From: Malaya genurostris
Lineage: Eukaryota > Arthropoda > Insecta > Diptera > Culicidae
Length of the DNA: 64,000 nt
Direction of reading: 5' to 3'
Assembly (NCBI RefSeq): GCF_030247185.1
Contig: NC_080570.1
Span: 8,157,161-8,221,160, forward strand
Part shown: one piece after another, positions 1 to 12,700 of the stretch
Numbering within the stretch: the first letter of the stretch is position 1
Layout: every line of letters starts with the position of its first letter
Translations under genes and position numbers: made by a program
The notes under the pieces: model-generated
Databases searched by the model: none
What the model was told of the DNA's origin: nothing
Seen by the model: the letters and a program-made list of their open reading frames with translations, nothing else

Positions 1-422
1 TGGTTACTAGGTGTTTTGAAATGAAGTAACCCAAACATACGACATACGATTTTATTCCTACCGTTGAGAATAAATATCACGAATTATTTTGTTCATTTAC
101 TTTCGACGCTTCCGGAACCGGAATTCGGAAACATAAATAGCCAAGGTGGAGTTGCCCGACCAGTTTGTTTGTAGACCCGATTTGAAGATTTTGTATCTAT
201 TTTTTACTTCGTCACTTATAACTCCGGAACCGGGAGTCGGATCTGGATCAATTTGATCAGAAGTAAATGGAATCACGAACCCTTTCATCTCAATTTGGCC
301 ATCTCTAAGAAGCCGATATAATTTCGAATTCAGTGTCTTTTGACCACTACTTTCCTTGCATCCAAAACCAGAAATCGATATCCGATGTAGCTAAATTTTG
401 TTTCATTTTCCTACTACCTAAC
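1..422. other. Unassigned sequence with CCGGAACCGGA-type words
   Basis: TTCCGGAACCGGAATTCGGA and related words occur here and around 37.2-37.3 kb (CCCGGTTCCGAATTTACCGG), so it is probably an interspersed repeat. The 63-residue - strand frame over it is not convincing. Confidence 0.4.
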
Positions 423-801
423 TAGAGATGGGCAAACCCGCTCGTTTTGAAGAACCTTTCGGAACTTGATAGTTCTACCAAAAGAACTAGTTCTGCTGAA
501 CCGTTTTTTCGTTCTTTTGGAAGTTTGTATGGTCCCCCGAGAAAAGATATGAGAGCCAGAAATTATATTCTGTGGTGAACAAATTCAATAATAGTGAGTG
601 CTTTTTGGCATGTATTTATTTCAAAAATCATTCCTTTTTGTGCACTTTTTTAAAGATCGCGAATGTTTGCAACTTATACCTTTTTCCTAAAACCTGTAAC
701 CGTTTCAAAATATGCAGTCAATGCAGAACTATCATTCTAAAAGAAAACTCTTGTTAACTCATTCTTCTAAAAGAACTAGTGCTTCGAATTTCCCATCTCT
801 A
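423..801. mobile_element. hAT-type MITE (TAGAGATGGGC ends)
   Basis: A 379-bp element with ends TAGAGATGGG and CCCATCTCTA. It is flanked by 8-bp direct repeats that differ at one base (TACCTAAC at 415-422, CACCTAAC at 802-809). GTTCTTTT/AAAAGAAC words recur near both ends. There is no coding capacity. Confidence 0.75.
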
Positions 802-1014
802 CACCTAACAAGACCTGAAAATTACATAAGATTGAAATTTATTGTTTTTCTATAAGCATTTTATTTCGATTTCTTCACGTTTCGCCTTCGGCCCATCAGT
901 GCTTAAATATGAGTTCACTGATTAATTTTAGAAATTTAGCTCCCCTTTAATAGGAAACGAGGGCACACAATTTATTTCCTGCATGTATAAGAGTTAAATA
1001 AGAAAAATTACAGG

Positions 1015-1900
1015 CAATATGAGTACGATGACCATGTGAAAAAGTGAATGAGTTATTTAATCATGCACACAAATTACTAGGTGTTCTGGAAAAACGAAAC
1101 CTGATTTATACACTCCAACTTTTCTTTTTAAGCGAGAGATACGAACTACACAAAAATTCGCACGAAAAAACGCATAAATTTCGAAAAGTCTCATGAAAAA
1201 TCCACATAACTTTCAAAAGCTCTCATAAAAAATCCACATAACTTTGAAAATTCGCATACAAACCCGCAAAACTGACGAAATTTTTTTTGTCAGGTGTCGT
1301 AAAAATCCACGAAACATCGAGATCTGGTGTAAGCTTGAATTTTTGAGGATTTTGAGATGTCCAAAAATGATTTTTTTTCGAAGATCTGGTTTTTTTTCGA
1401 GATAACACTAGATCTCGAATTTTCGTGCATTCCTGTGAAAAAAAAAACAACAAATTCGCATAATTTAAAAAAATGTCATAAAAAATTCGCTCATAAAAAA
1501 TCCATCAAAATCTCTCATTAAAATTCACACTAAAAAACACGCAATACTGAAGATTTTATTTTGACCACATGTCTTAAAAACCCATGAAAACATCGAGATC
1601 TGGAGTAAACTGGATTTTTTCTTTATTTAAATATCGACTTTGGGACTGGGATTTTGAGATGTCCAAAAAGGAATACGATGAGTACGATGAGCATGTGAAA
1701 CAGTAAATGAATTATTCTATCATGCACGCATATTACTAGGTGTTCTAAAAAAATGAAAGCAGATTTATATACTCTAATCTATTTTTATTCGGGGGATATG
1801 TACCGCATAAAAATCACATCGAAATATCATATAACGAAAATTTTCATAAAAACCGCATAATTTTGAAAATTCGCATGAAAAACTGCATAACTTTGAAAAT
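1015..1900. repeat. Tandem duplication of a ~655-bp unit with GCATAA-type short repeats
   Basis: ATGAGTACGATGACCATGTG through CATGCACACAAATTACTAGG at about 1019-1083 recurs diverged at about 1678-1741, each followed by AAAAACTGCATAACTTTGAA-like short repeats. The window start (TTACTAGGTGTTTTGAAATG) resembles a third copy edge. Confidence 0.6.
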
Positions 1901-1959
1901 TCGCAAACTAAGAAAAACTAATATTTTTTGGATAATTTCTGTTGTTTAATGGAACAGAG

Positions 1960-3640
1960 AGCTTGAGAAAAAATTTTCAATATCAAATTTGACTTTTGGG
2001 ACTTTTATTTCCGAAATGAAAAAAAATTCTCATTCATTGTCCTACAACGGATCAGACATCGTTTTTTCCGTTTATTTTTATGTTAACATAAAGAATTATT
2101 CTGGATTCATTTTCGACCATTCGTCTTCAATTTTTCAATGGAATAGCAGCTCAGAGTTGCAATTTGCAAGTGCAACTTAGCGGTTTCACTTGATCCGATT
2201 AAACTAAAATATGCTTATCTACTAAAAATCTTTGTCTTTGTTGGCGATTAACGTTGGTTCAGTCTTTGTAGCATCCTGTTTTTGTCATTTTTGTTTTAAT
2301 TTCTAAATTTTGCTAAATTCGTATGAGAAATGAACCGAGCTTCGTAGCATTTCGACGATCAACACCAAGAATGTCGAAGTTGAAAAAAAAAAACGATTGG
2401 CGCAACAAAAACAAAAACTAAAAACAAAATAAACCGAACGTTATCTAAATAAGTATACTCGTAAGAAGTTGAAGTACAAATGACCATCCCATGGCGCGTT
2501 CGAAAACCGATTGCTAAATGATCTGCTCAATTATCGTGTCCGTCCGATGCTTTACTGTAAGCTTTATGTGTCCCGTCAATAACAAAGCAACCACCAATCA
2601 TAAATCATTCAGATCCGTTTCGATTATTACTAATTGATTTTTGCCATCCCCCCTCCCCATAGCCTATTCTACTAACAGAACAAAACAAAATAGTACAGTA
2701 TCTGTTCGATGTTAGAAATAAGTTTAAAGAGTTCTATGTTACAAATATGATTATATAGATTTGAAAACAGAAGAGATGTTAGTGATAGTAAGACAACAAA
2801 GTTGAATTACCTTTACAAGATGTAAATTTCTATTTGTGGTACGCGTTAGTATTTTGTTAATTTTACATTAAGTGTCCGTGTCATTTCGTGTTCATCATTA
2901 CACTATCTGATGACTGTCCCTGGTTTTATGTTGCTCTTTTCTCCTCTCTTGTCATTTTGGGTTGCGGTTTAACACTTAACAACAACAAATACGAAACACT
3001 TCATTTGTTATTTAATTGCAATTACTATCATTCTAACCTAAGGTACTGGAATAATAACGATGTTCAACCCCCAGTCATAAATCGTAACCTGGATGCACGG
3101 TAAGTTATCAATTTGTCACTTCTGACTACTTCGATCTCAGAACCCGGACTGGTTCTGAAAAGATTCTTAGAATCAGTATTACCTTAGCACTAACCATGCA
3201 ATGATTCTGTACGCTAAAAATAAGATACGAAATCTGTCTGGGAAATTTTTCCGAAGGTCAAACTTCAGCTCGAGGGAAGTGGTAATAGGAATTGGTTTCC
3301 TTTTTTGACTGGAATTGAGACCTTAAACACACAATAAAATCGTATTCACATTTCACCATTCGGTGAAGAGTACAGAAGTACATGAAGATTTCTCAAAAGT
3401 ATGTTAAAAATAGCTCAATTTTCTATATTTTTCTCGGCTTTCTGGAAAGTCTTGTTGGAAGCTGTTTTCAATAGTTCAAATGCTAAAAAACAAAAAAAAT
3501 ACTTTAAACGCAATTGTACAAGAAAACATTCCTCCCCCTTGTGGACGGCCACTATCAAACAACAACCTTACAACAATTTTCTCCGACTGAATATGAGGCA
3601 AAAATGTAAACACAAATATTTTCCTTTCACAAATACAGCT
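1960..3640. other. No recognisable feature
   Basis: AT-rich, short chance frames only. Presumed intron or intergenic DNA. Confidence 0.5.
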
Positions 3641-4600
3641 TCAGTTTCGCTCTCTTTCTCTCTCTCTCAGTTAGACATTAACGTATTAACGGAGAGAATC
3701 TCCGGTTCGGTAAGTTTTCACACATTCGCGTTTTATTGCGCAAAATCGCTTTTAACACTATTATTTCACTTGGCTCACCCTAATGACTGACACCGTCGTG
3801 TGTAACTGAAAACCGTCACTCACAACTGAACAACAGTATTGATTATTTTTGCCAAAATGTGTCTTCACTTCCACCGCACAACAAACATCACTACGACTTT
3901 TTTTTTCCTTCTAAATCTCCCAGAAGCCTACTTGGTTTCAGTTTTTCGCTTCAAACGAAACGAAAAGCTCTCGAAAGCTCACGGCACCGACTGCTCGATC
4001 ACTCGATGAAAACTTTCTACTGTCACAGCGGATCAAAACAACCACAAACTGCTTCCGTCTAGCACCACGTCAGTAGCTAGCTAGTAGCTGGCCGGCTTCC
4101 ATTTGGACTGCACAATTCCACTGCTGCAATTCAACCAATAATGTAGCTCTAGAATTTTGCAAACCTAGCAAAATGTGGTACTTTTTACAGTCGAAAAATC
4201 AAAATATCGTTTTTTTTTTGCTTCTCTTGTGCTGACTTCACCAACCCCGACTGGCCTGCCTGCTGACGATCGAAGAACACTGTGCTCAACAACAAAAAAG
4301 AAACCTATCTCGGTATGCGTGCCGAGTGTTTCACAAACAAAGACCTCGATCAAGTCGCAAACCCATTCCGCACTGCTACCCTTTTCTAGTTTTCCCCTTG
4401 ATATACAAAGATCAGATCGTCACAGCGCTCGTGTAACCGTGTGTACATACAGCAAGTAACTGAACAACAACGCATGACGTCATCTAGTCGAATACCGGAG
4501 GAGCTAAAAGCACAAGGGATGCGGAACTGCGCATATGGTGCTGCTACGGTGAGACCAGTAGTCAGCATATTTCGAAAGTAGGGACCGGTCATGAATTACG
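3640..4600. promoter_or_regulatory. Promoter-like region, possibly of a leftward gene
   Basis: Has CT repeats, CpG-containing sequence and GAAAGCTC/TTCGAGAGC words. On the - strand, initiator-like TCAGTT words occur near 3.8 kb, with GTGAG after ATTAG near 3.78 kb. On the + strand, CTCAGTTAGACATTAACG precedes a TTCG|GTAAGT donor-like site. No coding exon could be attached on either side. Confidence 0.25.
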
Positions 4601-4939
4601 AATAGTACAAATTTAAGAACTTTGTTAGCCTACTACGACTAATGAAAATGCACGCTTCGATTGTTTCCGCTATTCTGCGCGTTTTTTTGGGAAAACGGCC
4701 AATAAGCCACCGGTTAACATCCCCTAATACAGAATCCTCGAGATGGGAATTAGTTAGACCCATAGCAAATGTAAACATGAAGCAAATAAGTCTAGAGATT
4801 CGAGAATAAAAGAACCAATCAATGACACCAAAAGAAGGGCCGTAGGGAGAGAAATGGGTGCGTGAATACTCCAAAAATGTCGCTTTTACACAACCACTTT
4901 TGGTATTGGAAAAAGTACACTCATTGCTCATACAAACAA

Positions 4940-6460
4940 GCGACCTATCCAATCTATCAAGTCCAATATGAGACTCATGAATCTATCTTCATTTCAGATG
5001 ATTTTTTTTTAATTTTTAGCCAACATTAGGGATGAATTATCGTAGCTCTACTTACATCAACTCCGGTTAGACATTTTTGTATTTAGTATACAGACCAATT
5101 GTTACTACAATTCTTTTGCAACTGAGAATCCTTACATAGGTGAGATCTGGAATATATGATAGCTCACTTGACAGATTAACAACATATCTTAAATGTTAAC
5201 CCAGATAGTTACTTAAGGTAATATAATGTATCTATCTTTCAATAAATCCTTTCTTATAAATCTTTAAATAAAATTGAATAATTGAAAATAATAGCAGTAA
5301 CCGTAGAAACCGGAACGCGTATCTACTTTAAGTCAGAGGCTTTCTTGTACGGTTTTAAAAAAGCTATTAAAAAACCACTCAAGAAGAAGTTTCCCTGACC
5401 AGAGATGCGATTGACCATAACGTTAAATCCACTATTAACAAAAACAATATTTATTATATTCGTTAAGATGTAGAATTCATCAAACTTTTACCAAAACCTA
5501 ACGAGAACTGGACAGATGGGAACAATTCAGATGAATCAAATAGCAGAAAAATTATCAAAGGGTCGAGAAACATAGCTTAAAAAGCAACATAAGTTGCTGA
5601 AGTACTTTTTAATTTCGATTATAACGGTTTCCAAATGGGTTTTATGACAATTTCTGGAATCAAAGTTTGTTTCACTTTAGAGACTAGAAAAGTAAATATT
5701 TTTCAATTTCTTCTCAATTTTCAAATTTCAAAAATAATCATCATAAACTATTTGACCGCTTATCGATAACTAAATATCTTTTCTAGGATTTCCGTATTCG
5801 CCTACTGTGAAACTGTGAAAATCTTTTCAAAAGATAAAAAAGCGGAATCTCGTCGAGCTTCTGAAATTTGTGATCAGTCGAATGCTAACTGAGATGGCTA
5901 GAATATTTCTCATCTTTACATATTGTCTCATTAAGCATTGTAAAAACAATTCGCTCCGCATACTAACAAATGCTCATCAACTTGCACGAATTCTCGAAAA
6001 CGAGGCACTTGACAGAAGTTTCGTAAGACAAGAAATTATTTTGAAGCTCTCGTATTTCTCGCTCAGTCATTTGAACTGCTCTAGACGAGATACAAAAATA
6101 ATTCAACAAACTATTCGAACGAACATAGCAGTTTAAAATATTCCTCAGTACCCAATGAATGACAGACTAGAAAATGACCGACGAATGAAATAGCCACGAT
6201 ATTGAACCAATAAAACGTTGACTGGAAAAGCAGCCTCATCATCTTCATCTCACCCTCAGTATTAAATTGGCACCACACTTTTCCCGGTGTGACGAAATGA
6301 AACTTATTCCCTAAAGCTCGCCAAACGTCTCGAGAAATTTTGAAGGAATGAATTTAGCTGCCAGAGTATTGTACTTATTTTCACTTCTACCCATGGCAGC
6401 AACAATTTTGAATGTTAGATGGAAGTTTTGTACAAATTGTGAAGATGAATAAACGAAAAT
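4940..6460. other. No recognisable feature
   Basis: AT-rich sequence without exon-like frames or clear repeats. Confidence 0.5.
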
Positions 6461-6467
6461 GTTTCTT

Positions 6468-6605
6468 CAAAACATAACAAAGCCTTGGTTTTTTGTGGAA
6501 TTTGACCTTCTGTTTTAAATGATTTCGCACCCGATTCATAGCATAAAGAATCGTTAAAGGACTGGTGATAGGATTCTACTGACATTAGGAACTCTTCCAA
6601 ACATA
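6468..6605 (-). repeat. Diverged SINE body copy
   Basis: AACAAAGCCTTGGTTTTTTG through TAGGATTCTACTGACATTAG is a more diverged copy of the same body, only about 230 bp from the copy at 6830. Confidence 0.55.
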
Positions 6606-6829
6606 TCAACGATAATTTTCGGTTTCAGTTCAGAAAAAAACATAATTCGAAAAATGATTAAATTTTACAACATTGATTCGAATAACATACTTCTTTTTCA
6701 AGCGTGTAAATATACATATTTTAGCGCTTGAAATATATCAGAAAAAAATGAACACGTGTTAGATGAAAAGTAAAAATGAGTCATTTTTGACGCTCAATTT
6801 TATAGGACGCAAACTTACACGATTTTTTC

Positions 6830-6970
6830 TAAGCAAAGCCTCGGTAATACATTTCTGTTGTGGAATTTTACCATCTGTTTCAACAGACTTCGCAGCAAAT
6901 TCAAAGCGTACAGAACCATTGCATGGTTCGTGCTACGATCCTACGGACACTAAGAATCTTTGTTTTCTTT
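6830..6970 (-). repeat. SINE body copy
   Basis: GCAAAGCCTCGGTAATACAT through GACTTCGCAGCAAATTCAAA and GCTACGATCCTACGGACACT matches the SINE body at 39.12-39.25 kb. The promoter-bearing end is missing. Confidence 0.65.
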
Positions 6971-7659
6971 CTAAGGATGCCTCTGGATTTGAAGTAAATT
7001 ATCCATACAGTATTCGTTTGGTGAGTTCATCAATAAAATAATTTCAAACGAAGAGCTATACTTCATTCTGTATAATCTGTTCAATTTTGTTTGTGGAAAC
7101 CGTTTGATTTGGTAACAAGAAATTAAATTTATTAATTTATTAAAAATCCTAGAATCTTTGAAATTGAATTTGAAAACGATTAATCCCCATGAATATTGCT
7201 GCAAAAAGAAAAATATGCCGAGTGATTAAAAAGGGATCTATTCACTGGTAGGTGGATTAAGAACGTTGCTATTAAACAACAAGGTTTCACTTATAGTCTA
7301 AGGAACACAGCCATTGTTGGGAAACGACGCAAAAGCAGTTTTCTTCGCACCGTTAGAAAAATCTTCGAGAAAAAAACATCAGTTTAAAAAAAACGCACAT
7401 TAACAGATATTTTATTTTCGAATTTCCTCTCAACGACTGCAGAGAAATCTGTTTTAGCCTTTTTTTCAGAAATGGCTGTTTTTCTTAAAATTGTTAACTA
7501 GCCCATAAGATGGTGGAAAAATGTAAAAAGCTTGCTGTTCTGATAACAGATCACATAACCTTGAACAAACATTCTCCTATCCACAATATTCCGGGGACTG
7601 CCAAATTTTTTGGCAGTATATACAACTTTATTTTTGTGTGTAGAAAATGAAACTAGTGT

Positions 7660-7795
7660 AATAATTACCCGGCGCGTCCCCCCGGTGAACGACCAAAAGG
7701 TTAAAGCCGGGGTAAAATAAATAATATTAATAATAATAATTACCCGGCGAACGACCATAATTGGTTTAAAGCCGAGTCTAAATAAACGAAAAAAA
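7660..7795. repeat. Short direct duplication
   Basis: TTACCCGGCG...GAACGACCAAAAGGTTAAAG with CCGGGGTAAAATAAA at about 7.67-7.71 kb recurs as TTACCCGGCGAACGACCATA then GTTTAAAGCCGAGTCTAAAT at about 7.74-7.78 kb. Confidence 0.6.
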
Positions 7796-7899
7796 AAATA
7801 AAAATAGTATAATAAATAATTATTTATTTCTACTACTGAGAAAATCAAGACGTAATTTATGGTACACCATCTAGCACATGGCCGCTGTTGGTTGTGAAA

Positions 7900-9250
7900 C
7901 TATGCGATGTTTAGATTGTATTACTAATGTGTGAGTGTAAGTGAGTGTAGGCGACTGAGCTTCCACTCGAGAAACGAGACAAATCGTGTTGGTAGAGAAA
8001 TCGACGAGAGAAAAAGAGAGCGAGCGCGTAAAAAACGGGAGTGCGCGCTCTGTCAACCGCTAGCATCAGCTATTTATCATTACTGTAAATCGTGTAAACG
8101 AAAATTGAAATACGAAACCTTCCGTTCAAGGTTGCACACTAATTTGTAGTTCAAAATTTTTCTCTCGTGGTGGTGAAATTCTCGAGAGGATAATGCAATT
8201 TATTTTCATTGCGCTTCCTACTTACGAACCTACAAATTACTGAAAAAGAGTCATGATGAGAAATGGCTCTGTCAAGTTTGACATTCGAGCAGATAAAAAA
8301 AATGTTTTCTATCATACCAGCATAAATCAAATAAACATAGATTTCCCAGTGTAATAGTAATGTAGTTGAGAAACCCGTGACACCAAAAGCACCGTCTGGT
8401 GGAGAATGGGTGCGTAAATGCTCCTAAAATGCATGCAAAAAGTAGCCTGCGCATTTAACACAACCACAGTAGCTAATGGAAAAAAGTACACCCGTTTGTC
8501 ACTAGAGGTGCTGTTAGTGTCACCGTGCTGTGAGAAATCTATTGTCGTTTTCGTTTTTAAATTGCACTACACCGGTGTAGCGAAAGCTGCACCTAAACCG
8601 TTCGTTTTTACCAATTGCACTACACCAGTGCTACACTGTTTCTGCACCGATACCACTGGTGTAGCACTCATCAAAAGTTTGGTGTAGCTCTGTGCAATGG
8701 AATCGTTAATTGTAGTCAATGGTTACTGTTTATGTTTTCGTCATTTTTGTTCGTTTATTCATGCCTCAGTGTAGCACTGCACCGGTGTAGTGCAAATTAA
8801 AAACGAAAACGCCATATGTTTATTTGATTTATGATACCAGGCAGCATGAACACCGATCGCAATCATCTGACGTCTCTCTCATTCGTGTGCTGAGCTTTTC
8901 TCACAAATACACTTTCGGGTGGCTATGTTTTTATTCCCTCAACGAAACAGCTGTTTTTACCATGTGCGCGTTATTACATTTTTATTTATATAGCTATATC
9001 ATTACCGTTATTGACTGTAATCATCTTTCGTATTTCGGTTTTTATCTATTCGTTGGCTCCCCCAGACCGTGTGTGGCAAGGCACCAATAGTTCGGCTTTC
9101 CTCATAGAATAATCGAAAATTTTCAACCCTATCTCTCTCTCCCTCTTTCTCTCGTCATACACACAACCTGCTGAACTTTGATCAGCCATTTGGTTTATAG
9201 CAACCGTTGCGCGCTTGACTGTTTGTTTGTAAACAGAATACATTCGACAG
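7900..9250. promoter_or_regulatory. GA/CT-rich, CpG-bearing region upstream of exon 9415
   Basis: Contains GAGAGAAAAAGAGAGCGAGC (near 8.0 kb) and CTCTCTCTCCCTCTTTCTCT (near 9.13 kb). These are GAGA-type sequences common in dipteran regulatory DNA. The span also holds a duplicated segment and a MITE. No start site can be fixed. Confidence 0.2.
8546..8811. mobile_element. 266-bp MITE with 32-bp inverted ends
   Basis: CGTTTTCGTTTTTAAATTGC with ACTACACCGGTG at the left end is inverted at the right end with one mismatch. The interior repeats GTGTAGC/ACACCAGTG-type words, including further ACCGGTGTAG. No target duplication was settled. Confidence 0.75.
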
Positions 9251-9414
9251 AAACCGAAACATATGGGTAAATATTGGAAGTATCTTTTTCGAAGAGGGCA
9301 AGATTGAAAGTGTCAAAATGAGTAATAAACCGTAAACGTCATTGTTTCGATGTGTTTTCGTTCAAATGAAAATAAACAAAAATAACGAACATTTCTAATT
9401 TCGCCCATCGACAG

Positions 9415-9762
9415 GCTACATAATCGACCTTCGGCAAAGCACCGTTTCATCCAACGTCAACAGCAACGTCCAACCAAAGATCATCACCGCAGGCCATCGC
9501 AACGAGCACGAGTTTCGTCAATCGAAGTCACCGGCAGTGGAAGCAAACGGATCCCGCGATTATATTTTTGTAATCAGCCCAATAGATACGACCGGGGAAG
9601 GAGTGTACTGGCTGAACCTGTCGGACGCCATCAAGGACTCGGGAGACTTATCACCGTTGACGAAGGGTCACGAAGCCGGTAGTAATCCGCGTCGTCAGCA
9701 GTCGTACGGGGTAACGATCAAAGCTGATTACAACCGCATGCGCCACGGGATTACACTTTTAG
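9415..9762 (+). CDS. VWA7-like gene, internal coding exon
   Basis: Lies between acceptor CATCGACAG and donor TTTTAG|GTGAGG, phase 1 in and phase 1 out. It encodes YIIDLRQSTVSSNVNSNVQP and SRDYIFVISPIDTTGEGVYW. The frame is open across the whole exon, and the outgoing G joins AA of the next exon to give GAA. The next exon is 6.3 kb away, so a missed small exon between them is possible. Confidence 0.65.
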
Positions 9763-12700
9763 GTGAGGCTTGGATGAAAAAAACAGTAGCAGGTTGATTA
9801 CGTGACGTAAGTAAGTCCGGGGTTGATGACGAGAATCCGAGTAACGAGTCAACTTTCATGACTGTTTTCGATTGACTTCGTGCGATAGGGTAGCTTTCGC
9901 AATTATAATTATATTTTATAGAGAATTTAAAAAACAAAGCGGCACAATAACAAAAACAATCGGAATAACACCAACAAACCGGTGTGTCCAGTGGTACTAC
10001 GAAAGGGCATCAAAGTATGATCTGAGTGTAGTACACATCAGGAGAGTTCTTTATATTTAAAAAAAATGAAAATTGGGCATTGCTGAAACTCATGAACCAG
10101 TCTGCATTATTTTTTTTATGTAAGCACCATTTTCCTTGTTTACATACCAATAATAACTATTCGGGTCTTCCATTTCCAGATTGCACGTTGTATTCAAAAT
10201 GTCGCGAATTGAATCTGAGACTAACAATAAACTTCTGGATGTACATGGAAGCCAACATCGGAACAAAAAGTTACGGATTTTTCTCAACGGAACAAATTTT
10301 CCCTTATTCACGATGTAGACAAGAAGTTAATGACTTTATTCAACAAATCAAGCATACGGATGACCTAAAGACGTACCTCGTTTGCCGCTAATTGGTGCTC
10401 GAAGCTAAGCACTTCTGTGGCATTCGAAGAGCATATGCTGAGAATTTCACCCGGTCGTATTTCGACTTTTATGTGTTCGCTGGGTAGCTCCAGATTGGAG
10501 TAAATCTTTTCCAGGGATTGTACAAAATACTTTTTCTCATGTTTATCGTTCCTAATAACTTAAGTTCACTGGGGGATTTATAGTACCTATTGTCTTTCTC
10601 CGAACAGGACCTGCATAGAGGCAATCCGACGTAAAAAATTGGCCTAGAAATAGACTAGGATTTTTCTTCCATATCATATAAGGTGACAATTGCTCTTTCC
10701 GTTTTCAGTTTGCAGTTTTTTTTCACTGCCAAAGAAAAACAGGCCAAGAGGGAAGATAGAAATTGAAAAATAATGTTAATAAAAGTAAAATTGAACTGAT
10801 AAGTGGCAACAGCAGTTCCATTTGAATTGCTAATGAGTCGAAGACGAAACATAAATAAAATCTTTTCAACGGTGATAATTTTTTTGCATAGATATTCAAC
10901 AAAAATTCTGCAACCAAACTTTGAATTCATTTATTGCAGTTTGAAGAAAAAACATATTCCAATTCAGTTGTAATTAAATGTGGAACTTTTCTTTGAATGC
11001 CACTTATCATAATTTTTTGGATCAGAGCTGATAAATGTCACTTTCATTCACTCAAAATAGATGAAAATGACAAAAAATAAATGTCACTCTCAGCTCCACT
11101 TGCAGTTTTTGAGAACGAGATCCATGTTCAGTCAACTACAAAAGCGAAAATGTAGTAGCAAAATTGTGTTCCTTCATTCATTTTTTGATTTCAGTGATAA
11201 TCGTGTACTATGTAGTATCGATATCCAACCAAAACTTCGAGAATCGATGACGGAAAACGATTCACAATGGCTTTTAGCTGTTAGTATTGGTTTTCAAAGA
11301 GATTCTCGAGTGTAATAGCTTAACTGATTTATTAATTTTAGACTCTCTTTATGGCCAAACTTCACTGATTTTCAAAATATTGAAGAATAAAATAAAATTC
11401 GACTAAATTTACATACGAATGATATTTTGGTTTCGTCTTGTCATGGGGAAATGAGTGACGTTGGCATTGATACTCTCTTTAGTTGAAATGTGAAACGGAA
11501 ATGGTTTTTCTCTCTTCGCTTGTCTTGAATGCGATTATTCCCGAATACGACAGTAAAACAACGAATATGACGCTGCTGTATTGCATTTTTTCATTGACAG
11601 CACGTGACAATTTTAAGCACTGATTTGGATACTACTCTGTTGGTTAACCCGAACAACCGGCCCTTTTGTTTCACCATCACTCCACCTCTGCCGTCACCGT
11701 TTAACTTCCGTTTGACAATTGTTTAATACCTTAATAATTGTTACCTTTTTCGAAAAAAAACCACTCAACCGTAAGAGCTTGCCGAATCAGGACAAAACTT
11801 TACAGGTCCATTTTGAACTTCAATGTACATAAGAATACACTTTATCAGACACTTCTGCTTGTACATTTAGGAATCTATAGTTTTGTTTGCACCGAAGGCC
11901 GCTGTTTTCTCCTTGTCCGCAGCTGCAAATATCTTGCCTAACCATAAGATCAATGGCCTCAAATTAGTATTTCGCGAGAACCTCATAGTACAACTTCCAG
12001 GAACGTTGTTTCATCACTATATTCTGTGTCAGTACGAAATCTTCTGACGGTGCTTTGGCTTGCTATTAATTTGTTTACGATATAATCCAGCAGCCCAAAT
12101 CATACTCTACACCCTCAAATGCCGCTTCCGATTCTTAGCTTCACTACGACTCTGATAAAACTCAAGCTTAACCCTTTGTACCACTGCAATTTGCCGTGGA
12201 GTTATTTGCTTCACACTGGATGTAAGAAAAGTGACAACATCTAATCCGAAATGTTGACAATTTCTTAAACTTTAGGTGCAATTACCAACTTCCAAAATGC
12301 GTCCGTCACCGGCACGGAACGTCAACATTGGTTATATCCAGAACTGGCGGTATCAGAACTGATAGAGTTGTTGGAACATAGAATAATATGTTAGTCATTT
12401 TAAATCCGTTCAATACTAGCAAATCCAAAGAGTTGATGAATATTTACAAAGCATTGATCGTCTGATTTTATTGAACATAGATTAAAAATTCCTGTTTGTT
12501 CGTATCTGACTTCCGGTATTACAGTGTGATGAACATGTAAATTCCATTGAGTTATACTTATACTTGCTACACAATTGTAAATTAAATTGGAAAGAAATTT
12601 CACTGAGTTTATAGACTGCTTCAACCCTGCTGGAATATATTTCAAAATTTTAATAGACATTTCTGGCAAAAAATGTTTCTCCCAAACGGACATCAACTCT

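Larger units (their letters stand above)
4760..8495. repeat. Dispersed duplication pair (4.76-4.93 and 8.32-8.50 kb)
   Basis: GACACCAAAAG...AATGGGTGCGTGAATACTCC...ACACAACCAC...GGAAAAAGTACACTC at 4826-4930 recurs as GACACCAAAAG...AATGGGTGCGTAAATGCTCC...ACACAACCAC...GGAAAAAAGTACACCC at 8379-8495. Only these two segments are repeated; the span between them is unrelated. Confidence 0.6.
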
